From positions 62,001 to 126,000 of the forward strand of contig SUXK01000005.1 in assembly GCA_015061035.1 (NCBI GenBank): a stretch of DNA of 64,000 bases, in the 5' to 3' direction. A program made the position numbers and the translations under genes. Shown here piece by piece: positions 54,664-63,762 of this stretch. The notes below the pieces were generated by a model. The model did no database searches and was not told the DNA's origin. It saw nothing but the letters and a program-made list of their open reading frames with translations. This DNA is from Bacteroidales bacterium (GTDB lineage: Bacteria > Bacteroidota > Bacteroidia > Bacteroidales > G3-4614). The stretch's first letter is position 1. Every line of letters begins with the position of its first letter.

Positions 54664-56307
54664 TTATTTGCAACCACCAAGGCAAAGAGGTTTAATCTGT
54701 TTAAAGAAGTCGTTGCCTTTATCATCAACAAGGATAAATGCTGGGAAATCTTCAACCTCAATTTTCCAGATAGCCTCCATACCCAACTCGGGATACTCTA
54801 CGCACTCAACGCTCTTAATGTTGTTTTGTGCAAGAATTGCAGCAGGTCCACCAATGCTTCCAAGATAGAAACCTCCATGTTTGTGGCAAGCATCAGTGAC
54901 TTGTTGGCTACGGTTTCCTTTTGCAATCATAATCATTGAACCTCCGTTTGCTTGGAATAGGTCAACGTATGAGTCCATACGTCCTGCTGTTGTAGGTCCA
55001 AATGAGCCTGAAGGCATTCCTTTAGGAGTTTTAGCAGGTCCTGCATAGTAGATTGGATGATCTTTGATATATTGAGGCAAACCTTCGCCGTTGTCGATAC
55101 GCTCTTTGAGTTTAGCGTGAGCAATATCTCTACCAACAATGATTGTTCCGTTCAATGATAGACGAGTAGAAACTGGGTATTTGCTCAACTCTGCAAGAAC
55201 TTCGTTCATTGGACGGTTAAGGTTGATTTTTACTGCATCGCCTTCGCCCGCTTGACGTAACTCTTCGGGAATAAGATTATCCGGTTGGTCGTCCATCTTC
55301 TCAATCCAGATACCATCTTTATTGATTTTTGCTTTAATGTTACGGTCTGCCGAGCATGATACTCCTAATCCAACAGGGCAACTTGCTCCGTGGCGAGACA
55401 TACGGATAATTCTGATATCGTGAGCAAAATATTTACCTCCAAATTGAGCGCCAATACCTGCCTCTTGTGCAGCCTTCAAAACTTGTTTCTCCAACTCAAC
55501 ATCGCGGAATGAACGTCCTAACTCATTTCCCGTAGTAGGAAGAGTATCAAGATATTTAGCCGAAGCAAGTTTAACAGTCTTAAGGTTAGTCTCTGCCGAA
55601 GTTCCTCCAATTACAAAGGCAATGTGGTATGGAGGACATGCAGCAGTACCCAAAGTCTTCATCTTTTCAACTAAGAACTTAACTAATGAATCGGGGTTAA
55701 GCAAAGCCTTAGTCTCTTGGTAAAGATAAGTTTTGTTAGCCGAGCCACCACCTTTAGCCATAAATAAGAATTTATACTCATCGCCATCAATAGCGTAAAG
55801 GTCTATTTGAGCAGGAAGGTTGCAACCGGTGTTTACCTCTTTGTACATATCTAAAGGGGCATTTTGTGAGTAACGCAAATTCTCTTCGGTATATGTTTGA
55901 TAGATACCTTTCGAAAGAGCCTCAGCATCGCCACCACCAGTGTAGATATTCTCTCCCTTTTTACCCATTACAATAGCGGTACCAGTATCTTGGCAAACTG
56001 GAAGTTGTCCTTTTGCAGCAACCTCAGCATTACGTAACATTGTTAAAGCTACATATTTGTCGTTCTCACTTGCTTCGGGGTCTGAAAGAATTTTTGCCAC
56101 CATTTCGTTATGCTCTCTGCGTAATAAAAACGAAACGTCACGCATTGCCGCTTTTGCCAAAGCAGTTAATCCCTCAGGCTCAACACAAACAATTTTTCTG
56201 TCTCCAAACTCTTTAACGCTTACATAATCTTTTGTAAGCAAATAATACTCAGTGTTATCCTTACCCATCTCAAAGGGGTCTTGATACTTAAATGGTTCTG
56301 TTGCCAT
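54664..56307 (-). CDS. Fumarate hydratase, class I ([4Fe-4S])
   Basis: A 547-residue iron-sulfur fumarase of the two-domain type, interconverting fumarate and malate. The N-terminal domain has [11 protein letters not shown] and [10 protein letters not shown] with cluster-ligand Cys residues and GGGSANKTY; the C-terminal swivelling domain carries [25 protein letters not shown]. The frame extends 46 codons upstream, but a promoter at 56359-56389 lies inside that extension and the ATG at 56307 gives [15 protein letters not shown], so 56307 is the start. Confidence 0.94.
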   Translation of the reverse strand: MATEPFKYQDPFEMGKDNTEYYLLTKDYVSVKEFGDRKIVCVEPEGLTALAKAAMRDVSFLLRREHNEMVAKILSDPEASENDKYVALTMLRNAEVAAKGQLPVCQDTGTAIVMGKKGENIYTGGGDAEALSKGIYQTYTEENLRYSQNAPLDMYKEVNTGCNLPAQIDLYAIDGDEYKFLFMAKGGGSANKTYLYQETKALLNPDSLVKFLVEKMKTLGTAACPPYHIAFVIGGTSAETNLKTVKLASAKYLDTLPTTGNELGRSFRDVELEKQVLKAAQEAGIGAQFGGKYFAHDIRIIRMSRHGASCPVGLGVSCSADRNIKAKINKDGIWIEKMDDQPDNLIPEELRQAGEGDAVKINLNRPMNEVLAELSKYPVSTRLSLNGTIIVGRDIAHAKLKERIDNGEGLPQYIKDHPIYYAGPAKTPKGMPSGSFGPTTAGRMDSYVDLFQANGGSMIMIAKGNRSQQVTDACHKHGGFYLGSIGGPAAILAQNNIKSVECVEYPELGMEAIWKIEVEDFPAFILVDDKGNDFFKQIKPLCLGGCK

Positions 56308-56358
56308 ATCGTTTAGTTTAAAAAATAGATCATATAAAAAAAGATTCTCTATCTTTTG

Positions 56359-56389
56359 CGAAGATAATAAAACCGAGAGCAGAGCCAAA
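56359..56389 (-). promoter_or_regulatory. Promoter of the fumarase gene
   Basis: On the minus strand TTTG (56389-56386), 19-nt spacer and TATCTTCG (56366-56359). The -7 box has C instead of the second-last T of the consensus. Transcription would start near 56352, about 45 nt before the ATG. Confidence 0.7.
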
Positions 56390-56580
56390 CTTGTTTGGGT
56401 TATGCCGAGGTGTTGCCTATTTTCGCAGAAGTTTGTCTTCTGCAAAATTAATAAAATAGGTTATTTAAAACAATAGCAAAAATAGATATTAATATTTTAT
56501 AAAATAAACTCTTCAAAATATAGGTTTTATATTGATGTAGAGTGCTAAAGATAATAACTGCCTCTTTGTATAAAGGTGGT

Positions 56581-56820
56581 GAGCCAAAATTGACAAACTA
56601 TGGTGTTGTTTTAAATATTAGGAGTTAGTCATCTGCCTATGTATGCCCTCCGTTGTGCAGTGTACTGTATTGCGGATACTTCAGTAGGAATTGAGATGAG
56701 AGTCAATTTTATTTGCTTTGTAAATACTTTGTCTGCATTTTGTCCAAATTTAAACGTCTTGTGTATTATAAATTTTTACAAAAAAAAAGAAGCTGTGCCA
56801 AAACATTTTGACACAGCTTC
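56581..56820. repeat. Dispersed intergenic repeat, copy C, diverged and interrupted
   Basis: The head (GACAAACTATGGTGTTGTTTTAAATATTAGG-like, from 56591) and the tail (from about 56749 to the GAAGCTGTG hairpin) match copy A, but about 100 bp of unrelated sequence separates them where copy A has its central hairpin. Divergence is much higher than between copies A and B. Confidence 0.65.
56778..56820 (-). terminator. Terminator of rpsA (tail of repeat copy C)
   Basis: GAAGCTGTG (56789-56797) pairs with CACAGCTTC (56812-56820), extended by CAAAA/TTTTG; on the minus strand nine T residues follow. It lies 28 nt past the rpsA stop. Confidence 0.85.
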
Positions 56821-56848
56821 ACGCATTATAAAGATTTTTTTTGCTTAA

Positions 56849-58627
56849 TTATTTTTTAGAAGCATCAAGTTTCTCTTTCAATGCTGCAAGTTCCTCGATG
56901 TCTCCAAGAGTTGATTTCTCAACTGTAGGCATTGCTGCTGCAGTCTCTTCTGCTGCTTTTTTAGCTGCTTTTTTAGCTGCTGCTGCCTCTTTCTTAGCCT
57001 CATCTTCGAAAATTCTGCTGTGTGAAAGAATGATACGTTTAGCCTCTTTGTTGAACTCTATAACTTTGAAGTTAAGTTTCTCGTTAACTTGTGCTTGAGT
57101 TCCGTCCTCTTTTACTAAGTGTTTAGGAGTAGCAAATCCTTCAACACCATATTGAAGAGCGATTACAGCACCTTTGTCAAGAAGTTCAGTGATTGTTCCT
57201 TCGTGTATTGAATCAACAGTGAATACTGTCTCAAATACGTCCCAAGGATTCTCCTCAAGTTGTTTGTGTCCAAGGCTTAGACGGCGGTTCTCTTTGTCTA
57301 TTTCAAGAACTTGAACCTCTATCTCTGAACCAATTTGAGTGAATTCTGATGGGTGTTTGATTTTCTTAGTCCATGAAAGGTCAGAGATGTGGATTAATCC
57401 GTCAATTCCCTCTTCAATCTCTACGAATACACCAAAGTTTGTGAAGTTGCGAACTTTTGCTGTGTGTTTAGTTCCAACTGCATATTTTGTATCAACGTTT
57501 TCCCATGGATCTGCTTTAAGTTGTTTGATACCTAAAGACATTTTACGCTCTTCGCGGCTTAATGTAAGGATAACTGCCTCTACATCGTCACCAACTTTCA
57601 TGAAGTCTTGTGCGCTGCGTAGGTGTTGTGACCATGACATTTCTGATACGTGGATTAGACCCTCAACGCCGGGAGCGATTTCGATGAATGCACCGTAGTC
57701 AGCCATAACAACAACTTTTCCTGATACTTTGTCACCAACTTTAAGGTCTGCATCAAGAGCATCCCATGGGTGAGGAGTAAGTTGTTTAAGACCAAGAGCA
57801 ATACGTTTTTTGTCATCATCAAAGTCAAGGATAACAACGTTGATTTTCTCATCGTTTTTAACGATTTCCTCTGGGTGAGTTACGCGACCCCAAGAAAGGT
57901 CTGTGATGTGGATAAGACCGTCAACTCCTCCAAGGTCGATAAATACTCCGTATGAAGTGATGTTTTTAACGATACCCTCAAGAACTTGACCTTTTTCAAG
58001 TTTAGAGATGATGTCTTTCTTTTGTTGCTCAAGTTCAGCCTCGATAAGTGCTTTGTGTGAAACAACAACGTTACGGAACTCTTGGTTGATTTTAACAACT
58101 TTGAACTCCATGGTTTTTCCTACGAACATATCGTAGTCACGAATAGGTCTGATGTCGATTTGTGATCCGGGAAGGAATGCCTCAATTCCGAATACGTCAA
58201 CAATCATACCGCCTTTAGTACGGCATTTGATATAACCTTTTACTATCTCATTGCTTTCAAGAGCCTCATTAACACGATCCCAAGAGCGTGCTGCACGAGC
58301 CTTTTTGTGTGAAAGTAAAAGTTGTCCTTTTTTGTCTTCTTGGTTCTCTACAAAAACCTCTACTTTGTCACCCACTTTAAGTTCTGGGTTGTAGCGGAAC
58401 TCGTTCATAGAGATGATACCATCTGATTTGTAGCCGATGTTTACAACTACTTCTCTTTTGTTCATTGATATAACAGTACCTTCTGTTACATCTTTGTCTT
58501 TTACGGTGTTGATGCTTTGGTCGTAGGCTTGCTCCAACTCCTCACGGCTTTTCTCGCCAAATGTCTCGCCTTTTTCATAGGCTTCCCAGTTGAAATCTTC
58601 AATGGGTTGTAATAATTCTTTTTCCAT
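56849..58627 (-). CDS. rpsA: 30S ribosomal protein S1 (bS1)
   Basis: A 592-residue RNA-binding protein that helps recruit mRNA to the 30S subunit, important in a phylum where Shine-Dalgarno pairing is little used. Six S1 (OB-fold) repeats can be counted; repeats 3-5 carry the GxxxDLSWxxxxHP-type and SYGVFIDLGGVDGLIHITDLSW motifs. An Ala/Lys-rich linker near residue 560 precedes a short acidic C-terminal end. It has its own promoter and terminator. Confidence 0.97.
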   Translation of the reverse strand: MEKELLQPIEDFNWEAYEKGETFGEKSREELEQAYDQSINTVKDKDVTEGTVISMNKREVVVNIGYKSDGIISMNEFRYNPELKVGDKVEVFVENQEDKKGQLLLSHKKARAARSWDRVNEALESNEIVKGYIKCRTKGGMIVDVFGIEAFLPGSQIDIRPIRDYDMFVGKTMEFKVVKINQEFRNVVVSHKALIEAELEQQKKDIISKLEKGQVLEGIVKNITSYGVFIDLGGVDGLIHITDLSWGRVTHPEEIVKNDEKINVVILDFDDDKKRIALGLKQLTPHPWDALDADLKVGDKVSGKVVVMADYGAFIEIAPGVEGLIHVSEMSWSQHLRSAQDFMKVGDDVEAVILTLSREERKMSLGIKQLKADPWENVDTKYAVGTKHTAKVRNFTNFGVFVEIEEGIDGLIHISDLSWTKKIKHPSEFTQIGSEIEVQVLEIDKENRRLSLGHKQLEENPWDVFETVFTVDSIHEGTITELLDKGAVIALQYGVEGFATPKHLVKEDGTQAQVNEKLNFKVIEFNKEAKRIILSHSRIFEDEAKKEAAAAKKAAKKAAEETAAAMPTVEKSTLGDIEELAALKEKLDASKK

Positions 58628-58686
58628 TTTAATTTAATTGTTTAATAATTAATGGGTTAGACTTTATGTTGTCAAAAAAATCGATG

Positions 58687-58717
58687 CAAAGATAGTAAAA
58701 TTTGCTCTATTCTCAAA
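58687..58717 (-). promoter_or_regulatory. Promoter of rpsA
   Basis: On the minus strand TTTG (58717-58714), 19-nt spacer and TATCTTTG (58694-58687), a full consensus match. The leader is about 55 nt. Confidence 0.8.
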
Positions 58718-58795
58718 GGTTTTTCCGCTCTTTTTAGTAATGAAAATCGCTAATAATTACTCTATTACATGGGAGGGGGATGTCTTGATTAGGTT

Positions 58796-58838
58796 AATTA
58801 GTCCAATTAGTCTAATTAGTCCAATTGGTCTAATTAGT
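58796..58838. repeat. 9-bp tandem repeats between lptD and rpsA
   Basis: About 4.8 units of AATTAGTCC/AATTAGTCT lie just past the lptD stop. A single similar unit (TCTAATTAGTCC) occurs past the purT stop near 28907. Confidence 0.8.
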
Positions 58839-58851
58839 TTTTTTACTAAAA

Positions 58852-61659
58852 TTAGTACCAATTTTCGTTATCGTATGGACTGCTGCTCTTTTCGTATTTA
58901 AGGTCTTGTAGCATTGATGATTTAACACTGATCTTGAAGTCGTACGATTGGTACGGACCAACCGGAACAAAGTTGCAACTCATGCTCCAGCAGTGCATAT
59001 CGCGAGTAATACCGCAACTCATGTAGGCAAGTTTTTTCATATCAAAGTCGTAACTTGCCGAGAATGTGAAAGTCCAGTTCTTTGTTGGCTGTATGTTTCC
59101 TGAAAAACTCAAATTTTGAGTAACTTTTCCGTTGTATTCCATCTTCTCTTTGTTGAACTCTCCATATCCGTAACTGATTGAATAGTTGATAGAGAGGCTC
59201 CATGGAATCTCCCACTTCTGATAGCCGTTTTTCATTTTGCTGTCGTCCTTATTTCCCTCTTCCGATTCTCCTTTGTTTTTCTGCTCTTCTGCTCTTCGCT
59301 CTTGAATTCGAGCCAACTCTTCAAGGTCTGTTATAGGTTCTCCTGTTTCGCTGACTATTGCATTTGAGGAACTGTCGTCATTATCATCTTTCTTTCCGAA
59401 CCACTTCTTGAAGGTGTCGTTGTTAAAGGTGTACGAGAACGATGTTCCTGTGCTTGACAATCTGCCTAAACCTTTACCCGCTTTCCAGCGAGGGATATTA
59501 ACCCTTACGGGATTGCCATATTCGTTTAGTTGGTATGTGTAGGTATCAAACGTGAAGTTTGTTTGAAGGTTAAAGTTCTTGTATAATTTTATAAGGACAT
59601 TCATGTTGATATTGCTCCAATTCATAGAGTCTGCAGCCATATTATAACCCCAGTTTACGCCTAAATTCTCAATTAGGCTTATCTTCTTGACTCCTGTGGA
59701 GTCGCGTTTGGAGTTGACCTTCATCTCAATGTTGTTTGCCAAACTAAAGTTGATTGTTCCTTGCCGTCCTTGTGGGGCAGTACCAAAAATGTTATGGGCA
59801 AACGGAGAGTATTTAATCTCTCTAACGGTTCCGTCTTTGTTGATTTGGGTATATCGTTGCCAGAATCCAAAACGTTCGTGGCTGAAGTCAGGCGCTCCTG
59901 TTATGCTTACGCTTGGTGTTAATACGTGGCGTATCATCTTAATCTTTTTACCTCCAAACCATTTGGCTGGTTGAAAGAATCCGTATAATTTGGTTTGCAT
60001 CGATAGGCTTCCACTATAATTGTATACGTTGTAAAAACCGTATATGGTATCGTTTACAACAGCCGATGCGTGAGGGTCCCACTGCTTCATTATACGATTT
60101 GTATACATCCTGTCGGTGAAGGTAAATGAAGGGGTTATGTTTATATACTTGAACAGAGAGAATGTTGCAGATATGGGAACGGTATGTTGCATACCTTGAC
60201 GCCAATCTTTTAGGAAGCTCGATTTAAACAACTTATCCTGTTTTGTGGTAATGTTGTTGCGGAACATTCCCGAGTAGCTAAAACTTATCTTCTCATACCA
60301 TTTCTCTTTTCCAACAGGTTTCTTTCTCTTGAAGGGGAATATTCGGCTCACATTAATAGTGAAGTCGGGTAGCGAAAGAACTATTGTAGAGTCTTTGCTG
60401 CGTTGTGTGATGTTTGTTGTTGCCGATATTGATACGGGGGCATTGGGAAAAGAGTATGTAAAGTTCACAGTTGAACTCTTGGTGTTTTGAGTAAACTCTG
60501 AAGAGTTATAGTATGTATTTAAACTATTTCTGTCGTAACCACTTGTGGTGAAATTGACCTTTGCAGAGAAACTCATATTGGGGTTTGCTTTGCGGTCTTG
60601 TCGGTGTTGCCAGATAAAACGGAAGTTTGTCTGTTTAGAGTAGTCGGGCATTCCTTTGTCGCCCAAAACTGTGGTGAGGTAACTCGCATTAATGTATCCC
60701 GAGAATTTGTAACGTTTTGCATATATCGACTGACCTTGAATACCCCACGAGCCTTTTGTGTATATCTCTCCTGTTAGAGCCAAGTCAACACACTCATTAA
60801 TAGCAAAGTAGTAGCCTCCGTTACGAAGATACAAACCTCTTCTCATCTCCTCTCCAATTGTGGGGAAGATAACTCCTGATGAGTATTTTTCAGAGAATGG
60901 GAAGAATCCGAAAGGAAGAGCAAGGGGGAGAGGAACTCCGCCCAATACCATATAAGCGGGACCAGTTACAACATTCTTGCCCGGACGCATCTTTGCTTTT
61001 GTGAGTTGAAGATGGAAGTGAGGGTTTTCGTGGTTGTCGCAAGTGGTATATTTTCCGTTAGCAAGGTAAAAATCTCCTGCTGCATCTTTTTTTGTTTTGC
61101 CACCAACAAGATAGCCTTCGCCTTGTTGTGTCTTAACATTTGTGATATAACCTCGTTTACTCTTAAAGTTATATTTCATTGTCTCCGACTCATACTCGCC
61201 GCTTTTGTCTTTAAAAATAGGTGAGCCTACAAGATTTCCCGAGGTATCTTCAACGCCTATTGCATATACTGTACTGCTATCCATATCCATTCGTATCTCA
61301 TGGGCAGTGAGTTCAATATCTTGATAGTTGATTTTGCTCTCTCCAAACATAAAGGCCATATTGCCGTTATTTAGTACCATTGAGTCGTTGGCGGTATATG
61401 TTACTATATCATCTAATGCCTCTTTTTTGGGGAGAGGTTTTGTTGCTCTGTTTGATATGGAGTCGTTTAGGATAGAATCATTTTTAGTTGTATCCATAGA
61501 TAAAGAAGCGATACTATCACTCTTGATAGTATTAGTAGTTGACGGAGTATTGACTTCGCCATCTTTGTTGTCTTGATTTTCTGCGTAAAGATTAAATGAG
61601 AGCAGAGTTGTAATCAAGACAAAAACTACTATATAAAAGTTTCTTCTCTTTATGGACAT
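58852..61659 (-). CDS. lptD: LPS-assembly outer membrane protein LptD
   Basis: A 935-residue protein that inserts lipopolysaccharide into the outer membrane. Signal peptide at residues 1-26, a Ser/Thr/Asp-rich linker to about residue 85, an OstA/LptA-like beta-jellyroll domain (about residues 90-230), then a long beta-barrel with many alternating Tyr/Phe strands. It lacks the clear Cys pairs of E. coli LptD. A charged Glu/Lys-rich insertion near residues 790-815 is a likely extracellular or periplasmic loop. It has its own promoter. Confidence 0.88.
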   Translation of the reverse strand: MSIKRRNFYIVVFVLITTLLSFNLYAENQDNKDGEVNTPSTTNTIKSDSIASLSMDTTKNDSILNDSISNRATKPLPKKEALDDIVTYTANDSMVLNNGNMAFMFGESKINYQDIELTAHEIRMDMDSSTVYAIGVEDTSGNLVGSPIFKDKSGEYESETMKYNFKSKRGYITNVKTQQGEGYLVGGKTKKDAAGDFYLANGKYTTCDNHENPHFHLQLTKAKMRPGKNVVTGPAYMVLGGVPLPLALPFGFFPFSEKYSSGVIFPTIGEEMRRGLYLRNGGYYFAINECVDLALTGEIYTKGSWGIQGQSIYAKRYKFSGYINASYLTTVLGDKGMPDYSKQTNFRFIWQHRQDRKANPNMSFSAKVNFTTSGYDRNSLNTYYNSSEFTQNTKSSTVNFTYSFPNAPVSISATTNITQRSKDSTIVLSLPDFTINVSRIFPFKRKKPVGKEKWYEKISFSYSGMFRNNITTKQDKLFKSSFLKDWRQGMQHTVPISATFSLFKYINITPSFTFTDRMYTNRIMKQWDPHASAVVNDTIYGFYNVYNYSGSLSMQTKLYGFFQPAKWFGGKKIKMIRHVLTPSVSITGAPDFSHERFGFWQRYTQINKDGTVREIKYSPFAHNIFGTAPQGRQGTINFSLANNIEMKVNSKRDSTGVKKISLIENLGVNWGYNMAADSMNWSNINMNVLIKLYKNFNLQTNFTFDTYTYQLNEYGNPVRVNIPRWKAGKGLGRLSSTGTSFSYTFNNDTFKKWFGKKDDNDDSSSNAIVSETGEPITDLEELARIQERRAEEQKNKGESEEGNKDDSKMKNGYQKWEIPWSLSINYSISYGYGEFNKEKMEYNGKVTQNLSFSGNIQPTKNWTFTFSASYDFDMKKLAYMSCGITRDMHCWSMSCNFVPVGPYQSYDFKISVKSSMLQDLKYEKSSSPYDNENWY

Positions 61660-61729
61660 CTCTTTGTATGTTGCGAGTGGTGTGAATATATAAATTTTTA
61701 GTTTAAACCCACTTTGTGTAATTAACCTA

Positions 61730-61762
61730 CAAAGGTAGTTATTTTTAGGTAAACTTTCCGAA
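61730..61762 (-). promoter_or_regulatory. Promoter of lptD
   Basis: On the minus strand TACCTTTG at 61737-61730 with TTCG 21 nt upstream (61762-61759). The -7 box is perfect; the -33 box is one base off. Confidence 0.6.
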
Positions 61763-61876
61763 TAAAACCTCTATTTTATACAATTTTAGTACTTATTTGA
61801 GGAGTTTTTTAAGGAAGGGTGAAAAGTAAGTTGATATTTGACTCCGATAAATTATGGGGATGCTGGTAAGGATTGA

Positions 61877-62431
61877 TTATGAAAAAAGTTTGTTCCATTC
61901 GTCAAATCTTTTAAGAGTCTCCTCTCCAAAACGTTCGAGGGAGGCTCTTGCCTCTGCAATACTTTTGCGTTTGTTGGGCAAGGATTTAGAGAAAAACTTA
62001 TCGGCGTATGCAACAATCTTCTCCTCTATTGAAATAGGAATTATATCAATCTTGGGTAGTGGAAGATTTTGTTCCTCAATCTCTTTGGCTGAGATTCCTG
62101 CGCCTGTGTGGCGTTCGCAAACAAGAGCATGGGCCTCTAATTTTTCGTTTCTTAATATCTCAGCACCCAAAAGTGAGTGCATAATATATGGTTTCTCTCC
62201 TACACAAAATATCTTTGGTGCCTTGGTGAGGAATATTCCAATGTCGTGCAGCATTGCTGCCTCGTAAACAAAAGAGGCATCAGCACCCAATTCTGGGTGC
62301 GATGCCACAATCTCAACTGCTAACTCTGCCACACTTTTGCTGTGGGCAATAAGCAGATTATATAGCGGAGTATCTTTAGTGTAATACTTCTCTATTATTG
62401 CAATACAGTCTATTCTATTACGGTTACCCAT
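61877..62431 (-). CDS. HD-domain hydrolase
   Basis: A 184-residue protein with the HD motif: His in AHSKSVAEL, the HD pair in AAMLHDIGIF (about residues 60-69), then HSLLGAEIL and CERHTGAG with further metal ligands. HDIG proteins hydrolyse phosphate esters of nucleotides; the substrate is unknown here. It overlaps the end of ilvE by 22 nt, so the two are co-transcribed and probably translationally coupled. Confidence 0.85.
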   Translation of the reverse strand: MGNRNRIDCIAIIEKYYTKDTPLYNLLIAHSKSVAELAVEIVASHPELGADASFVYEAAMLHDIGIFLTKAPKIFCVGEKPYIMHSLLGAEILRNEKLEAHALVCERHTGAGISAKEIEEQNLPLPKIDIIPISIEEKIVAYADKFFSKSLPNKRKSIAEARASLERFGEETLKRFDEWNKLFS

Positions 62432-63435
62432 TGGTGTCTGTCTTCAACCTCTCCGTATTGAATACCTCTCAACTCGTTATAAAGTTTTGTGCTCATAGGT
62501 CCGGGACGACCATCTTTTGAGATAACATAGGTGATGTTGTTGTCAAGGTCATCAATGCGTTGCATAGGAGATATTACTGCTGCTGTACCGCAAGCACCAG
62601 CCTCTTCGAAAGTTGCTAACTCCTCTTCGGGGATTTGACGTTGTTCCACCTTCATTCCCATATCTTCTGCCAATTGCATCAAACTGCGGTTGGTAATTGA
62701 TGGGAGTATTGATGATGATTTTGGGGTTATATATGTGTTGTCTTTGATTCCAAAGAAGTTTGCAGCACCAGCCTCATCAATATATTTTTTCTCCTTAGCA
62801 TCAAGATACAACTCGCAAGAGTAACCCAAGTCGTGAGCCTGTTTGTTGGCTAACAGACTTGCTGCGTAGTTACCTCCCACTTTGTATCGTCCTGTACCAA
62901 GAGGAGCGGCACGGTCGTAACCTCTAATTATAACGTATGGAGTTGTTGAGAAACCACCTTTGAAGTATGGTCCAACTGGAGTTACAAATATCAAGAAAAG
63001 ATACTCTTTGGCTGGATGAACTCCTACCTGAGCGCCAGTTCCAATAAGAAGAGGTCTTATGTAGAGCGATGCTCCACTCTCGTATGGGGGAACAAAACGC
63101 TCGTTAAGTTTTACAACTTTTTCGACCATTTCGCAGAACATCTCAGTAGGAAGTTCTGGCATGAGAATTCCTCTGCAAGTTGATTGCAGACGTTCAGCAT
63201 TGTCTTTCATTCTGAAAACACGAATCTTTCCGTCTTTACCTCTAAAGGCTTTTAATCCTTCAAACGCCTCTTGTCCGTAGTGAAGACAAGTTGCAGCCAT
63301 ACTCATATTTATGGTATCTGTTGAACTTACCTCAATTTCACCCCATTTGCCATCGCGGTAGTATCTGCGAACATTATAATCGGTGGGCATATATCCAAAT
63401 GATAAGTTTGCCCAATCTATCTCTTGTGTTGCCAT
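62410..63435 (-). CDS. ilvE: Branched-chain amino acid aminotransferase
   Basis: A 341-residue PLP enzyme (fold type IV) for the last step of valine, leucine and isoleucine synthesis. The PLP lysine is in RYKVGGNYAASL, and EAGAANFFGIK, and the late EEAGACGTAAVISP segment bind the cofactor phosphate. The frame is open 29 codons upstream, but the promoter -7 box (63469-63476) lies in that part, so the ATG at 63435 is the start. The HD gene overlaps its 3' end. Confidence 0.95.
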   Translation of the reverse strand: MATQEIDWANLSFGYMPTDYNVRRYYRDGKWGEIEVSSTDTINMSMAATCLHYGQEAFEGLKAFRGKDGKIRVFRMKDNAERLQSTCRGILMPELPTEMFCEMVEKVVKLNERFVPPYESGASLYIRPLLIGTGAQVGVHPAKEYLFLIFVTPVGPYFKGGFSTTPYVIIRGYDRAAPLGTGRYKVGGNYAASLLANKQAHDLGYSCELYLDAKEKKYIDEAGAANFFGIKDNTYITPKSSSILPSITNRSLMQLAEDMGMKVEQRQIPEEELATFEEAGACGTAAVISPMQRIDDLDNNITYVISKDGRPGPMSTKLYNELRGIQYGEVEDRHQWVTVIE

Positions 63436-63468
63436 TTTATACAGTTTTATTATTAAAATTGTTTGTTG

Positions 63469-63501
63469 CAAAGATACGAATAAACGAGCGAGAAATACAA
63501 A
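63469..63501 (-). promoter_or_regulatory. Promoter of ilvE
   Basis: On the minus strand TTTG (63501-63498), 21-nt spacer and TATCTTTG (63476-63469). The promoter lies at the proximal end of an 85-bp tandem duplication. Confidence 0.7.
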
Positions 63502-63642
63502 ACTTGTTTTAGTATTTTTCACAGCGAGTGAAAGTATCTTAGCGATTTATCGCAAAGTTGCCGAATAAACGAGCGAGAAATACAAAACTTGTTTTGGTAT
63601 TTTTCACAGCGAGTGAAAGTATCTTCGCAGTTTACCGCAAAG
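63477..63642. repeat. 85-bp tandem duplication upstream of ilvE
   Basis: Copy 1 (63477-63557) and copy 2 (63562-63642) match almost base for base with period 85. Each contains an inverted repeat (GAAATACAAAAC with GTTTT-GTATTT). The stretch 63436-63753 otherwise holds the ilvE promoter and the weak terminator of the next gene. Confidence 0.88.
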
Positions 63643-63734
63643 ATATAAATTTGATATTAAAAAGAGTAATTTTTTGAAAGATTATTTTTAAATACCCTCT
63701 CTTTTATCTCTTATTATAAGGTGTTGAGACTTAT

Positions 63735-63762
63735 TAAATAAAAGCATTTGTAGTTAAATGCT
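63735..63762 (-). terminator. Weak terminator of the S4-domain gene
   Basis: On the minus strand AGCATTT pairs with AAATGCT and is followed by TTTATTT. The stem overlaps the stop codon and is only 7 bp. Confidence 0.35.

Larger units (their letters stand above)
56308..56848. other. Spacer between fumarase and rpsA
   Basis: 541 bp with the fumarase promoter and leader at its left, repeat copy C in the middle and the rpsA terminator at its right. The small plus-strand frame 56639-56848 falls inside the repeat and is not a credible gene. Confidence 0.6.

Noticed and set aside
56639..56848. 69-codon frame between fumarase and rpsA
   Set aside because: Lies within the diverged repeat copy C and the rpsA terminator.
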